The notes: a model not told the origin generated them from the sequence alone. DNA of 64,000 nucleotides from Streptomyces sp. LBL (GCF_029893585.1 NZ_JARXYX010000012.1:1-64000), one strand, 5' to 3'. Shown: positions 15,265 through 24,636, counted from the first letter of the stretch. Program-made: numbers and translations.

Positions 15265-17670
15265 TCACGTTCCGGTCAGGTGCTCCGGACGTACCGGCGT
15301 TCGGTTCAGCTCCAGCCCCGTCGCGTCGCGAACGGCCGCGAGCACGGCCGGAGTCGACGACAGGGTCGGTGCCTCGCCGATGCCGCGCAGCCCGTACGGG
15401 GCGTGGTGGTCGGCGAGTTCGAGGACGTCGACCGGAAGGGTCGGCGTGTCGAGGATGGTCGGGATCAGGTAGTCCGTGAAGGAGGGGTTCTGGACCTTCG
15501 CCGTCTTCGGGTCGACGATGATCTCCTCCATGACCGCCATGCCCAGGCCCTGGACGGTACCGCCCTGGATCTGGCCGATGACGGAGAGCGGGTTGAGCGC
15601 CTTGCCGACGTCCTGGGCGCAGGCCAGCTCGATGACCTTCACCAGACCGAGCTCGGTGTCGACCTCGACGACCGCGCGGTGGGCGGCGAAGGAGTACTGG
15701 ACGTGTCCGAAGCCCTGGCCCGTGCGCAGGTCGAAGGCCTCGGTCGGGCGGTGCCGCCACACGGCCTCCACCTCGACGGCCTCGTCCTCGAGGACGTCCA
15801 CCAGAGGGGCGAGGACCTCGCCGCCGTCGGTGACGACCTTGCCGTCCTCCAGCAGCAGCTCGGCGGTGGCCCAGGCCGGGTGGTACGAGCCGAACTTGCG
15901 GCGCCCGATCTCCACGACCTTCTCCCGGACCAGCTCGCAGGAGTTCTTCACGGCGCCGCCGGTGACGTACGTCTGCCGGGACGCGGAGGTCGAACCGGCG
16001 CTGCCCACCCGGGTGTCCGCCGGGTGGATGGTCACCCGCGCGACACCGAGTTCGGTGCGGGCGATCTGCGCGTGGACGGTGACTCCGCCCTGGCCGACCT
16101 CCGCCATGGCCGTGTGCACGGTCGCGACGGGCTCCCCGCCGACGACCTCCATGCGCACGCGCGCGGTCGAGTAGTCGTCGAAGCCCTCGGAGAAGCCCAC
16201 GTTCTTGATACCGACCGCGTAGCCGACCCCGCGGACGACGCCCTCGCCGTGCGTGGTGTTGGACAGGCCGCCCGGCAGCTGTCGTACGTCCGCGCCCTCG
16301 CTGCTCTCCCACTGCCGCTCGGGAGGCATGGGCATCGCCTTGACCCGGCGCAGGAGTTCGGCGACCGGCGCCGGGGAGTCGACCGGCTGCCCGGTCGGCA
16401 TGATGGTCCCCTGCTCCATCGCGTTGAGCTGCCGGAACTCCACCGGGTCCAGACCCAGCCGCTTCGCCAGCTTGTCCATCTGGGCCTCGTAGGCGAAACA
16501 CGCCTGGACCGCGCCGAAGCCGCGCATCGCGCCGCAGGGCGGGTTGTTGGTGTAGAGGGCGATGGCCTCGATGTCGACGTCGTCGACGACGTACGGGCCG
16601 ACGGAGAGCGAGGAGGCGTTGCCGACGACGGCCGGGGAGGTGGAGGCGTAGGCACCGCCGTCGAGGACGATCCGGGCCTTCAGGTGGGTGAGTCTGCCGT
16701 CCTTCGTCGCCCCGTGCTCGTAGTACAGCTTGGCCGGGTGGCGGTGGACGTGCCCGAAGAAGGACTCAAAACGGTTGTAGACGATCTTCACGGGTCTGCC
16801 GGTGCGCAGCGCCAGCAGGCAGGCGTGGATCTGCATCGACAGGTCCTCGCGCCCGCCGAACGCGCCGCCGACGCCGGACAGCGTCATCCGCACCCTGCTC
16901 TCGGGCAGGCCGAGCACGGGCGCGATCTGGCGCAGGTCGGAGTGGAGCCACTGGGTGGCGATGTAGAGGTGGACGCCGCCGTCCTCGTCGGGCACCGCGA
17001 GCCCGGACTCGGGGCCGAGGAAGGCCTGGTCCTGCATGCCGAAGGTGTACTCGCCCTCGACGATGACGTCGGCGCGTTCCCGAGCGGTGGACACGTCTCC
17101 GCGGATGATCGGCTGGCGGTGGACGATGTTCGGGTGCGGGACGTGGCCCAGGTGCCGGTCGTCGCGGTTCTCGTGGACGAGGATCGCGTCGGGCGCGGTC
17201 GCGGAGGCCTCGTCGGTGATGACGGGCAGCGCGCGGTACTCGACCCTGATCCTGGCGGCGGCGCGGCGGGCCGTCTCCGGGTGGTCGGCGGCGACGATGG
17301 CGACGGGCTCGCCGTGGTGGCGCACCTTGCGGTGCGCGAGGACCGGGGTGTCCTGGATGTCCAGGCCGTAGTTCCGCACGTCGGTCGGCAGGTCGTCGTA
17401 CGTCATGACGGCGTGGACGCCCGGAAGCGCGAGGGCCTCGCTCGTGTCGATGGAGACGATCTCGGCGTGGGCGACGGTGGAGCGCAGGGTCTGTCCCCAG
17501 AGCATGTCCTCGTGCCACATGTCGGACGCGTACGCGAACTCGCCGGTGACCTTGAGGGTGCCGTCCGGGCGGAGCGTGGACTCGCCGATTCCGCCCTTGC
17601 TGTCCGCCCCCTGGGTGACCTGGGTGGGCGTGCCGAGGGGAGGGCCGATGGGGGCGCTGTCGGTGGGCAT
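15265..17670 (-). CDS. Xanthine dehydrogenase-type molybdopterin-binding subunit
   Basis: The 801-aa catalytic subunit of a xanthine oxidase-family hydroxylase. Seen landmarks: GVGGAFGGRED for the molybdopterin site, NPPCGAMRGFGAVQACF, GEVGQGG-like AEVGQGGVTVHAQIA, ACAQDVGKALNP and the C-terminal LRGIGEAPT, whose Glu is the expected catalytic base. ATG 17670 starts two bases after the iron-sulfur gene. Together with the two small subunits it should oxidise hypoxanthine/xanthine or a related heterocycle; the PucR neighbour favours purines. Confidence 0.93.
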   Translation of the reverse strand: MPTDSAPIGPPLGTPTQVTQGADSKGGIGESTLRPDGTLKVTGEFAYASDMWHEDMLWGQTLRSTVAHAEIVSIDTSEALALPGVHAVMTYDDLPTDVRNYGLDIQDTPVLAHRKVRHHGEPVAIVAADHPETARRAAARIRVEYRALPVITDEASATAPDAILVHENRDDRHLGHVPHPNIVHRQPIIRGDVSTARERADVIVEGEYTFGMQDQAFLGPESGLAVPDEDGGVHLYIATQWLHSDLRQIAPVLGLPESRVRMTLSGVGGAFGGREDLSMQIHACLLALRTGRPVKIVYNRFESFFGHVHRHPAKLYYEHGATKDGRLTHLKARIVLDGGAYASTSPAVVGNASSLSVGPYVVDDVDIEAIALYTNNPPCGAMRGFGAVQACFAYEAQMDKLAKRLGLDPVEFRQLNAMEQGTIMPTGQPVDSPAPVAELLRRVKAMPMPPERQWESSEGADVRQLPGGLSNTTHGEGVVRGVGYAVGIKNVGFSEGFDDYSTARVRMEVVGGEPVATVHTAMAEVGQGGVTVHAQIARTELGVARVTIHPADTRVGSAGSTSASRQTYVTGGAVKNSCELVREKVVEIGRRKFGSYHPAWATAELLLEDGKVVTDGGEVLAPLVDVLEDEAVEVEAVWRHRPTEAFDLRTGQGFGHVQYSFAAHRAVVEVDTELGLVKVIELACAQDVGKALNPLSVIGQIQGGTVQGLGMAVMEEIIVDPKTAKVQNPSFTDYLIPTILDTPTLPVDVLELADHHAPYGLRGIGEAPTLSSTPAVLAAVRDATGLELNRTPVRPEHLTGT

Positions 17671-17672
17671 GC

Positions 17673-18260
17673 TCAGACCGCCTCTCCCTGCCGGGCGGCC
17701 GCCAGGCGGACCGCGTCCATGATCTTCTCGTAACCGGTGCAGCGGCACAGGTTCCCCGACAGCGCCTCGCGGATGTCCGCGTCGGTCGGGTTCGGGTTGC
17801 GCTCCAGCATCTCGTCGGCGGCGACCAGCAGACCCGGGGTGCAGAAACCGCACTGGACGGCACCCGCGTCGATGAACGCCTGCTGGACCGGGGAGAGGTC
17901 GGTGCCCTCACCGGTGTGGGAGTCCTGCGGCCCGGCCGCCCACTGCCGGGCGGCGTCCAGTGAGGTACCGCAGGAGCCCGTGTCGCAGGAGCCCGTGCCG
18001 CAGGAGCGCCGCCGGGCGTACTCCGCGAGCCCTTCGACCGTGACGACCTCGCGGCCCTCCACCTGACCGGCGGCGACCAGGCAGGAACACACCGGTACGC
18101 CGTCCAGTCGGACCGTGCAGGAACCGCACTCGCCCTGCTCGCAGGCGTTCTTGGACCCGGGCAGCCCGAGCCGCTCCCGCAGCACGTACAGCAGGGACTC
18201 GCCCTCCCAGACGTCGTCGGCTTCCTGCGGACGTCCGTTGACCGTGAAACTGACGCGCAT
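17673..18260 (-). CDS. Xanthine dehydrogenase-type 2Fe-2S subunit with Cys-rich insertion
   Basis: A 195-aa electron-transfer subunit. The plant-ferredoxin cluster uses C40-x4-C45-x2-C48-x11-C60; the second cluster uses C137-x2-C140 and C172-x-C174. Family members usually have about 160-170 residues. The extra length is an insertion at about 83-121 between the two domains, containing SCGTGSCDTGSCGTS, with C87, C92 and C97 regularly spaced. At DNA level this is a short 15-base repeat. ATG 18260 shares one base with the FAD subunit stop (TAATG). Confidence 0.92.
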   Translation of the reverse strand: MRVSFTVNGRPQEADDVWEGESLLYVLRERLGLPGSKNACEQGECGSCTVRLDGVPVCSCLVAAGQVEGREVVTVEGLAEYARRRSCGTGSCDTGSCGTSLDAARQWAAGPQDSHTGEGTDLSPVQQAFIDAGAVQCGFCTPGLLVAADEMLERNPNPTDADIREALSGNLCRCTGYEKIMDAVRLAAARQGEAV

Positions 18261-19159
18261 TACGCGACACCGCCCTTCCGCTGTGTCCGGCCTTCGGTGC
18301 CGCGATAGGACTCCCAGGTCCAGGTCAGGGTGCGGCGGGCCATGATGCCGACCGCGTGACGGCGGTAGCTCGCCGTGCCCCGGACGTCGTCGATCGGGTT
18401 GCAGGCGGCGGCGCACAGATCCGCGAACTGCTGGGCGACCGACGGGGTGATGACCCTGCCGTTGTCCCAGAAACCGCCCTCTTCGAGCGCCGCGTTCAGG
18501 AACTCCTCGGCGGTCTTCGCCCGAACCGGCGTGGGCGCCGCGGAGCCGATGCCGGTGCGGACCGTGCGCGAGGACGGGTGCAACGCGAGCCCGAAGGCGC
18601 ACACCGCGATGACCATGGCGTTGCGGGTGCCGACCTTGGAGTACTGCTGCGGCCCGTCGGCCTTCCTGACGTGGACGGCCCGGATCAGCTCGTCGGCGGC
18701 GAGCGCGTTGCGCTTCACGCCCGTGTAGAACTCGTCGATCGGGATCAGCCGAGATCCCCGTACGGACTCCACCTCGACCTCGGCACCCGCCGCGAGGAGG
18801 GCCGGGTGGGCGTCACCGGCCGGGGAGGCGGTACCGAGGTTGCCGCCGACGCCGCCGCGGTTGCGGATCTGCGGGGAGGCGACCGTGTGCGAGGCGAGGG
18901 CCAGGCCCGGCAGTTCGGCGCGCAGGTGGTCCATGATCTTCGTGTACGGGACGGAGGCACCGAGTCGGACGCTCTCCTCGCCCACCTCCCACTCGTAGAG
19001 GTCGCGGACGCGGTTGAGGTCGAGCAGGTACTCGGGCCGGCGGTGGTCGAAGTTGATCTCGACCATCACGTCGGTGCCGCCCGCGATCGGCACGGCGGTG
19101 GGGTGCCCGGCCTTCGCGGCGAGCGCCTCCTCCCAACTGGCGGGGCGAAGGAAGTCCAT
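18260..19159 (-). CDS. Xanthine dehydrogenase-type FAD-binding subunit
   Basis: A 299-aa FAD subunit, first gene of the xdh operon. FAD-contact motifs are VPIAGGTDVMVEINF near the N-terminus and RGGVGGNLGTASPAGDAHPAL in the middle; the C-terminal CO-dehydrogenase flavoprotein domain ends with ASYRRHAVGIMARR. It passes electrons from the iron-sulfur clusters to NAD or another acceptor. ATG 19159 has AAGAGAG upstream. It is divergent from the PucR gene, which probably controls it. Confidence 0.92.
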   Translation of the reverse strand: MDFLRPASWEEALAAKAGHPTAVPIAGGTDVMVEINFDHRRPEYLLDLNRVRDLYEWEVGEESVRLGASVPYTKIMDHLRAELPGLALASHTVASPQIRNRGGVGGNLGTASPAGDAHPALLAAGAEVEVESVRGSRLIPIDEFYTGVKRNALAADELIRAVHVRKADGPQQYSKVGTRNAMVIAVCAFGLALHPSSRTVRTGIGSAAPTPVRAKTAEEFLNAALEEGGFWDNGRVITPSVAQQFADLCAAACNPIDDVRGTASYRRHAVGIMARRTLTWTWESYRGTEGRTQRKGGVA

Positions 19160-19564
19160 GACCGGCTCTCTTCGTTCGTCTCGTGAGGCTTCGCCTCGTG
19201 GGTCGTCCGGATCGGGCCCTGCGTGGGCGGGCCATCCGTGGGCGGCGGTCCCGGCTCGTTCCCTGTGCTCTTCACGCTAAGTGAGATCAGTACACAACGC
19301 CGTACGCCGACCGGGTCAGTCACGGAAACCATGAAGGAGTTGGCTGGCCAGGGCGGTCTTCTTGTAGATTCGTATGAACGGAGGTCATCGGTAACCTCCC
19401 CGTTCCCCTGGGGAAACGCGCGACACAGCCCACGTGACCTGGGACACAGCCTCGGAGCCGGAGAGCGGAGTTCACCACCCCGAGGGGCCGTCCCCCTCCT
19501 CACAGCACCCTCAGACCTGATCGATCGATCGTGGATTTCGAGACACAGAACGGCGGCGACGAGA
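19160..19564. other. Divergent control region between xdh operon and pucR-like gene
   Basis: 405 bases, no gene. A small GAGGC-TTC-GCCTC hairpin (19185-19197) lies in the probable xdh leader. A run GATCGATCGATC (19519-19530) lies 35 bases before the regulator start. No clear operator could be assigned. Confidence 0.5.
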
Positions 19565-21238
19565 ATGCGGCTGCGCGCACTGCTGGACACCGACGCGCTG
19601 GGCCTGCGGCTGCTCGGCGGCGAGGACGAGCTGGATCGCACTGTGCGGGGTGTGATGACCACCGACCTCCGGGACCCCAGCCGCTATCTCTCGGGCGGGG
19701 AACTGGTGCTCACCGGCCTGGCCTGGCGCCGCGACGCGGCCGACTCCGAGCCGTTCGTACGGATCATGGTGCAGGCCGGCGTGTCCGCGCTCGCGGCCGG
19801 TGAGGCCGAGCTCGGCGGCGTCCCCGACGATCTGGTCGTCGCCTGCGCCCGCCACCGCCTCCCGCTGTTCGCCGTGCACGAGTCGGTGGCGTTCGCGACG
19901 ATCACCGAGCACGTCGTACGGCAGGTCTCCGGCGAGCGCGCCGACGACCTCGCGGCGGTGGTCGACCGGCACCGGCGGATGATGACCTCCGGCCCCTCGG
20001 GCGGCGGCCCGGACGTGGTCCTGGATCTGCTGGGCTCGGACCTGGACCTGCGGGCCTGGGTACTGTCCCCCACCGGCCGCCGGGTCGCGGGCCCGAGGAC
20101 CGGGGGCGCGGGTCTGCCCGCCGACGTGTGCGCGAAGCTCGCGGCCGAGCACCTGGCGGCGGTCCGCACGGGCCGGCGCGGCCCGCATCGCGTCCTGCTC
20201 GGCTCCACCACGTACTCCCTCTTCGCGGTCCGCAGCGGCGGCCCTTCCCCGCACGCCTCCCGGGACGTCCGCGAGACGGTCCTGTCGGACTGGCTGCTGG
20301 CCGTCGAGGCGGACGCCGGGGACTGGCCGGAGCAACGCCTGGACCTTCTGCAGGGCGTCACCCAGCTGATCGCCGTGGAACGCGACCGCCGGGACGCCGC
20401 CCGCACGGTCCGCCGCCGGCTGGCCCAGGAGGTCCTGGAACTGCTGCAGACGGGCGCCGCCCCCGCCGAGATCGCGGCACGGCTGCGGGTGGCCGCTCCC
20501 GAACTGCTGCCCGGCCTGGGCGCGGCCCCGCTCTGGCAGGTGGTCGTGGCCCGCGTCGAGTGGGAGGGCGGGCGGCCGGGGGGCGGCCCGGTGGCCCAGT
20601 CACTCCTGGAGGAGATCCTGGTCGACCCGCTCGCCGCCGGTCCCGAGCCCGGCGACCGCATCGCCGTGGCCGACGCCGGTGACGAGGCGATCGCGCTGGT
20701 CCCCCTCCCGGCGGGCTCTTCGGAGCACGGGGGCTCGGAGTCCGGCATCCTCGCCGACGTCCTGCTGGAGTCCGTACGGGACCCGTTGTCGGCCGGTCTC
20801 GGCGACGACGGCCGGGTCACCCTCGGCGTCAGCGCGTCCGTCCACTCGGCGGAGGGCCTGCGCGGCGCTTTGGAGGAGGCCCGCCACGCCCGCCGGGTGG
20901 CCGCCGCCCGTCCGGGCCGGGTCTGCGCGGCCGGCCACCAGGAACTGGCCTCCCACGTGCTCCTGCTCCCCTTCGTACCCGACGACGTCCGCCGCGCCTT
21001 CACGGCCCGCCTCCTGGACCCCCTGCGCGACTACGACCGCCGCCACCGCGCCGAACTGATCCCCACCCTGGAGGCCTTCCTCGACTGCGACGGCTCCTGG
21101 ACCCGCTGCGCGACCCGCCTTCACCTGCACGTCAACACGCTGCGCTACCGCGTCGGACGGATCGAGCAGTTGACGGGTCGCGACCTGTCCCGCCTCGAGG
21201 ACAAGCTGGACTTCTTCCTGGCCCTGCGGATGAGCTGA
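19565..21238 (+). CDS. PucR-family transcriptional regulator
   Basis: A 557-aa regulator. The N-terminal PucR ligand domain starts MRLRALLDTDALGLRLLGGEDEL and continues through TTDLRDPSRYLSGGELVLTG; a long middle region follows; the C-terminal helix-turn-helix is in CDGSWTRCATRLHLHVNTLRYRVGRIE. The family controls purine catabolism, and this gene is divergent from a xanthine dehydrogenase operon, so it is very probably its regulator, presumably responding to a purine breakdown product. ATG 19565 is chosen because it begins the conserved domain; the Shine-Dalgarno is weak. Confidence 0.92.
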   Translation: MRLRALLDTDALGLRLLGGEDELDRTVRGVMTTDLRDPSRYLSGGELVLTGLAWRRDAADSEPFVRIMVQAGVSALAAGEAELGGVPDDLVVACARHRLPLFAVHESVAFATITEHVVRQVSGERADDLAAVVDRHRRMMTSGPSGGGPDVVLDLLGSDLDLRAWVLSPTGRRVAGPRTGGAGLPADVCAKLAAEHLAAVRTGRRGPHRVLLGSTTYSLFAVRSGGPSPHASRDVRETVLSDWLLAVEADAGDWPEQRLDLLQGVTQLIAVERDRRDAARTVRRRLAQEVLELLQTGAAPAEIAARLRVAAPELLPGLGAAPLWQVVVARVEWEGGRPGGGPVAQSLLEEILVDPLAAGPEPGDRIAVADAGDEAIALVPLPAGSSEHGGSESGILADVLLESVRDPLSAGLGDDGRVTLGVSASVHSAEGLRGALEEARHARRVAAARPGRVCAAGHQELASHVLLLPFVPDDVRRAFTARLLDPLRDYDRRHRAELIPTLEAFLDCDGSWTRCATRLHLHVNTLRYRVGRIEQLTGRDLSRLEDKLDFFLALRMS

Positions 21239-21550
21239 AACCCCGAAGCCCGCAGAGTCCCACGACTTTGTGAAATCCTTCACCCACCCCCTTGGCCGGG
21301 CCGGTGCATTCGTGCTGAGATGCGGCCACCACTCAAGGCTCGATGGCGCGCTGGGCCTGTCCTCCGGATCAGGTCGATGTGGAGAGGCTGTGCTCGGCGA
21401 CGCCGGTGAGCGGGGCGTGGTGCGTGCGACTGCGAGGCGGAGGCGGCGGTCGAAGCGGAGCTTCGGCGACCGACGACAACGCCACAGCCGCGCGTGCCGA
21501 GCGCCGCGATCCCGAGCTGATCCGAAGGACAGAACCTCGGGGAGGACAAC
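21239..21550. other. 312-bp intergenic region without a recognised gene
   Basis: Upstream of the TPR-like gene. A good Shine-Dalgarno (GGGAGGAC) closes it. I see no coding pattern with a credible start, no strong palindrome and no clear terminator for the preceding regulator. Confidence 0.5.
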
Positions 21551-22333
21551 GTGGCGCATACCGCCATGTCTGGTTACGGAACGACCGCCGGTGACGATCC
21601 ACTCCAGACCGCGGTATGGCGGCTGCGCTCGCGCGCCTGCTGGGCCGACGCGGCGGCGCTGCTCGAACCGGTCACCGCGCCGACCGCCCTCCAGCGGGCG
21701 TCGCTGCTGGTGGAACGGTGCCTCTACACCGAGCAGGGCTGGGCGGAGGCCGAGGACGCGCTGCGCACGGCCGAGGCGCTGGCCCACAGCGACGACGAAC
21801 GCGGGGCGGCCGCTTGTGAACGCGGGCACCTTGCGTACACCGCCACACTGCACGGCGTACGGGACCGGGCCGACGAGGCGCGGGCCGCGCTGGGGCGGGC
21901 GGCGGCGCTGATCACTCCGGGGGCTCCGCGGCGGGCGCTCCTCGACTTCCGCCGGGGCCTGCTGGCGGAGAACCTGACCCGCTCCCCCCAGGCGGCGCGG
22001 GCCGCGTACCGCCGGGCCCATGCGGGCGCGACCGCCCACTCCGACCTGCTGCTCCTCTCCTTCACCTGGCGCCACCTCGCCGGGCTCGCCCTACGCGAAG
22101 GCGAGTTGGCGGAGGCCCGGCACGGCTTCACCGAGTCCCTGCGGATCCGCGAGGAGTTGGGCTACCTGGTCGGGACGGCACCGGCGCTGGCGTCCCTGGC
22201 GGATGCGATGGCGGAACCGGAGGCCTCCCGGCTCCGAGAGGAGGCCCGCCGACTGTTCCGGCTGCTCGGCGGTGTACCGACGTGGCTGTCCCACCAGTTG
22301 GCGCCGCCGACGGCGGGGGCGGCCTCGGCGTAG
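21551..22333 (+). CDS. TPR-like helical repeat protein of unknown function
   Basis: A 260-aa all-helical protein with alternating amphipathic helices rich in Ala, Leu, Arg and Glu, for example AEAEDALRTAEALAHSDDER, DEARAALGRAAALI and AEARHGFTESLRIREELG, spaced like tetratricopeptide repeats. Such proteins mediate protein-protein contacts; no enzyme motif is visible. GTG 21551 has GGGAGGAC upstream. It is convergent with the GntR gene, with a 31-bp repeat array in between. Confidence 0.7.
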   Translation: MAHTAMSGYGTTAGDDPLQTAVWRLRSRACWADAAALLEPVTAPTALQRASLLVERCLYTEQGWAEAEDALRTAEALAHSDDERGAAACERGHLAYTATLHGVRDRADEARAALGRAAALITPGAPRRALLDFRRGLLAENLTRSPQAARAAYRRAHAGATAHSDLLLLSFTWRHLAGLALREGELAEARHGFTESLRIREELGYLVGTAPALASLADAMAEPEASRLREEARRLFRLLGGVPTWLSHQLAPPTAGAASA

Positions 22334-22368
22334 GGACTCGGTCGTCGAACACACCGAAGGCGGGCGGG

Positions 22369-22506
22369 ATTCACACCACCCCAGCGGGAACCCCGCCCGC
22401 GTTCACACCACCCCGGCGTACACCCGCCCGGGTTCACACCACCCCGGCGTACACCCGCCCGGGTTCACACCACCCCGGCGTACACCCGCCCGGGTTCACA
22501 CCGCCC
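22369..22506. repeat. 31-bp tandem repeat, four good copies plus one degenerate
   Basis: GTTCACACCACCCCGGCGTA followed by CACCCGCCCGG repeats with copies starting at 22401, 22432, 22463 and 22494; a diverged copy begins near 22369. The last copy contains the stop codon of the minus-strand GntR gene (22496-22498). Units are directly adjacent, without spacers, so this is a minisatellite and not a CRISPR array. Confidence 0.95.
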
Positions 22507-23332
22507 CGGTGAAATGTCCCCCCACCAGCGACCGCACCACGTCCAGGTCCCGCGCGATCAGTGCCTCCAGCAGCGACATGTGCTCCGCCGCGTCCGCCAC
22601 CAGATCGGCGCGCCGCCGCACCCCGGGGCCTTCGACCAGCGGCCACTGGGCGCGGCGGTGCAGGTCCTCCGCGACCTGCACCAGCTGCTCGTTGCCCGCG
22701 AGCGCCAGCAGCGCCCGATGGAAGGCCCGGTCGGACTCGGCGTACGTGGCCGGGCAGCCGGAGGAGGCCGCGCGGACCGTCGCGTCGGCGAGCGGCCACA
22801 GCTCGGCCCACCGCTCGGCCTGCACCGTGCCGGCCAGCCGCAGCATCACCGGCACCTCGATCAGCGCCCGCACCTCCGCCAGTTCCGCCAGCTCCCGCGC
22901 CCCGCGCTCCACCACCCGGAACCCGCGGTTCGGCACGACCTCGACCGCGCCCTCCAGCGTGAGCTGCTGCATGGCCTCCCGCACCGGGGTGGCCGAGACC
23001 CCGAACCGCTCCCCGAGCGCGGGCGCCGAGTACACCTCGCCGGGCCGCAGCTCCCCCGCCAGGAGCGCGGTGCGCAGGGCGTCGAGGATCTGCCCGCGCA
23101 CGGAGGACCGCTGGACCGCCGGCCGGGACCGGGGCAGCGGTGGCTCGCTGTGGGTGTGTTCCCCGCGTACGGCCCCGGGTGCGGCGTCCCGCTCCCGGTC
23201 CATGGCGGCGACGCCGGCTTGCGACGGCACCCGTACCGCGCCGGCCGGGCGATCCGGGATCCGCGTCTCGGCGAAGCCCTGCGTGCTCTGCTCCACGGGT
23301 CCTCCTCCGGACGTATCGGTACTTGGGGTCAT
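22496..23332 (-). CDS. GntR-family regulator, FadR subfamily (FCD domain)
   Basis: A 278-aa regulator. The winged helix spans QILDALRTALLAGELRPGEVYS through GVSATPVREAMQQLTLEG; the FCD effector domain follows (ELAEVRALIEVPVMLRLA, ESDRAFHRALLALAGNEQL). FCD proteins respond to small carboxylates. About 80 low-complexity residues precede the winged helix; I chose ATG 23332, but no Shine-Dalgarno is clear and a later start, for example ATG in MDRERD, is possible. Its target is not evident; the divergent neighbour has an iron box instead. Confidence 0.85.
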   Translation of the reverse strand: MTPSTDTSGGGPVEQSTQGFAETRIPDRPAGAVRVPSQAGVAAMDRERDAAPGAVRGEHTHSEPPLPRSRPAVQRSSVRGQILDALRTALLAGELRPGEVYSAPALGERFGVSATPVREAMQQLTLEGAVEVVPNRGFRVVERGARELAELAEVRALIEVPVMLRLAGTVQAERWAELWPLADATVRAASSGCPATYAESDRAFHRALLALAGNEQLVQVAEDLHRRAQWPLVEGPGVRRRADLVADAAEHMSLLEALIARDLDVVRSLVGGHFTGAV

Positions 23333-23406
23333 TACGGCGGGTTGCCACTCGTCCGTCAAGCACCTTAGGCGCAGAAGCCGCCAGTTCATATCTCGCCCAC
23401 GTTGGG

Positions 23407-23425
23407 TAAGGTAAGGCTTGCCTTC
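23407..23425 (+). promoter_or_regulatory. Iron box (DmdR/IdeR-type operator)
   Basis: TAAGGTAAGGCTTGCCTTC matches the actinobacterial iron-box consensus TTAGGTTAGGCTCACCTAA at 13 of 19 positions and is itself a near palindrome (AAGGCTTGCCTT). It lies 40 bases upstream of the FhuF-like reductase start, predicting derepression at low iron. Confidence 0.75.
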
Positions 23426-23464
23426 AATTTGCTCCGCATCTCGTCATGGATCGGTGATTCCGGC

Positions 23465-24310
23465 ATGCCAGTGACGCCCTCGGCCCTCACGGACGCGTAC
23501 GCCCGTCTGACGGACGCCTTCCCGGGGCTCACCGTCACGGAGCTGGCCGCGACCGACCGCCTCCCCGACGACCGCGGCTGGATCACCGGCGCCTCGCTCG
23601 CCGAGGGCGGCCCCGGCCTCGACGCCTTCCTGGCCTGGGACGACGCCCAGGTGCGGCGCGACCACGGCCGCCCCGCCCGTCCGGACGTGACCGCGAGCTT
23701 CGGCCTGCACCGCTACGCCTGGCCCGCCTGCCTCCTGGTCACGGCCCCCTGGTTCCTCCTGCGCCGCGTCCCCCGCTACCCGGTGACCCACGTCGCGTAC
23801 GACCGCACCGACGGCCCCATGGCCTTCGCCGTGCGCCCCGGACCCTTCGCCTGCCTCCCGGACGACCCGGCGGCGGCACACCCCGACGCCCGCGTGGTCC
23901 CGGACGAGGAAGCCCTGCGCGCCGAGGTCCGCCACGCGATCGCCGAACACATGGAACCCGTCCTCGCCGCCTTCGGCCCGCGGATGCGCCGCCGCGGCCG
24001 TGCCCTGTGGGGCATGGTGACCGACGAGATCGTCGAGGGTCTCTGGTACGTCGCCGAGCTGCTCGGCGCACCCGAACAGCGGCGGGCGGAACGCGAGTTG
24101 GAGCTGCTCCTGCCGGGGACGGCCAGGCCGTACGTCGGCTCGGCCGCCTTCCGGCAGCTGACCGGGCCGGACGGTGAGACGCTGCCCACGAGGGACCGGG
24201 CGAGCTGCTGCATGTTCTACACCCTGGAGCCCGCGGGCACCTGCGTCACCTGCCCGCGCACCTGCGACGCGGACCGGGTCGCCAGACTCACGGTGACCGC
24301 CGTCAGTTGA
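23465..24310 (+). CDS. FhuF-like ferric-siderophore reductase, 2Fe-2S binding
   Basis: A 281-aa protein whose C-terminus carries the FhuF cluster motif C-C-x10-C-x2-C (CCMFYTLEPAGTCVTC). FhuF proteins reduce Fe(III)-hydroxamate siderophores in the cytoplasm to release iron. The upstream part has a GLHRYAWPACLLVTAPWFL segment typical of actinomycete homologues. ATG 23465 begins a clean match to the family's N-terminal length. The iron box just upstream supports an iron-uptake role. No siderophore transporter is adjacent. Confidence 0.87.
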   Translation: MPVTPSALTDAYARLTDAFPGLTVTELAATDRLPDDRGWITGASLAEGGPGLDAFLAWDDAQVRRDHGRPARPDVTASFGLHRYAWPACLLVTAPWFLLRRVPRYPVTHVAYDRTDGPMAFAVRPGPFACLPDDPAAAHPDARVVPDEEALRAEVRHAIAEHMEPVLAAFGPRMRRRGRALWGMVTDEIVEGLWYVAELLGAPEQRRAERELELLLPGTARPYVGSAAFRQLTGPDGETLPTRDRASCCMFYTLEPAGTCVTCPRTCDADRVARLTVTAVS

Positions 24311-24636
24311 CGCACCCTCAGTGAAAAATCCGCGCCCTCATCCCGTAGGATCCCCGACGAATGAGGCGCCCCCGCGGTGAGACGAGCGAGGCGCCCCACG
24401 GTTACCGGCACTTCACAATTTCCTCACGAGCCACGGGAACTTTCCGCGGAACCACCCGTACGGGTAGTCTATTCGCACTCAACTCCCGCCCCTCAAACGG
24501 CAGTTCGAGCAGAAAGTCGCCCCGGGCATCCCCTTGCACTTCCTTGGCGGCCTCTTGCCCCGAAAACGCCTGAGGGCTGTTGGGATTGGGCCACTATGGC
24601 GGGCGTTACGCCCTATCCCAATGCAAGGGACCCCAG
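24311..24636. other. 326-bp leader region of the DUF2637 gene
   Basis: No gene seen. Near the end, TTGGGAT (24580-24586) pairs with ATCCCAA (24615-24621), enclosing a smaller GGGCG-TTA-CGCCC stem (24601-24613). The Shine-Dalgarno AAGGGA follows four bases later. Confidence 0.55.
24580..24621 (+). promoter_or_regulatory. Nested hairpin just before the DUF2637 ribosome-binding site
   Basis: Outer stem TTGGGAT/ATCCCAA of 7 bp and inner stem GGGCG/CGCCC with loop TTA. Its closeness to the ribosome-binding site suggests an RNA structure affecting translation, but a DNA-level operator is equally possible. Confidence 0.45.

Noticed and set aside
14323..17733. Very long plus-strand open frame opposite the xanthine dehydrogenase genes
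   Set aside because: It is antisense to well-recognised genes, has no ribosome-binding site or protein pattern, and long antisense frames are expected at this GC content.
22369..22506. CRISPR-like array of 31-bp repeats
   Set aside because: Copies touch each other with no spacers and no cas genes are near; it is a simple tandem repeat.
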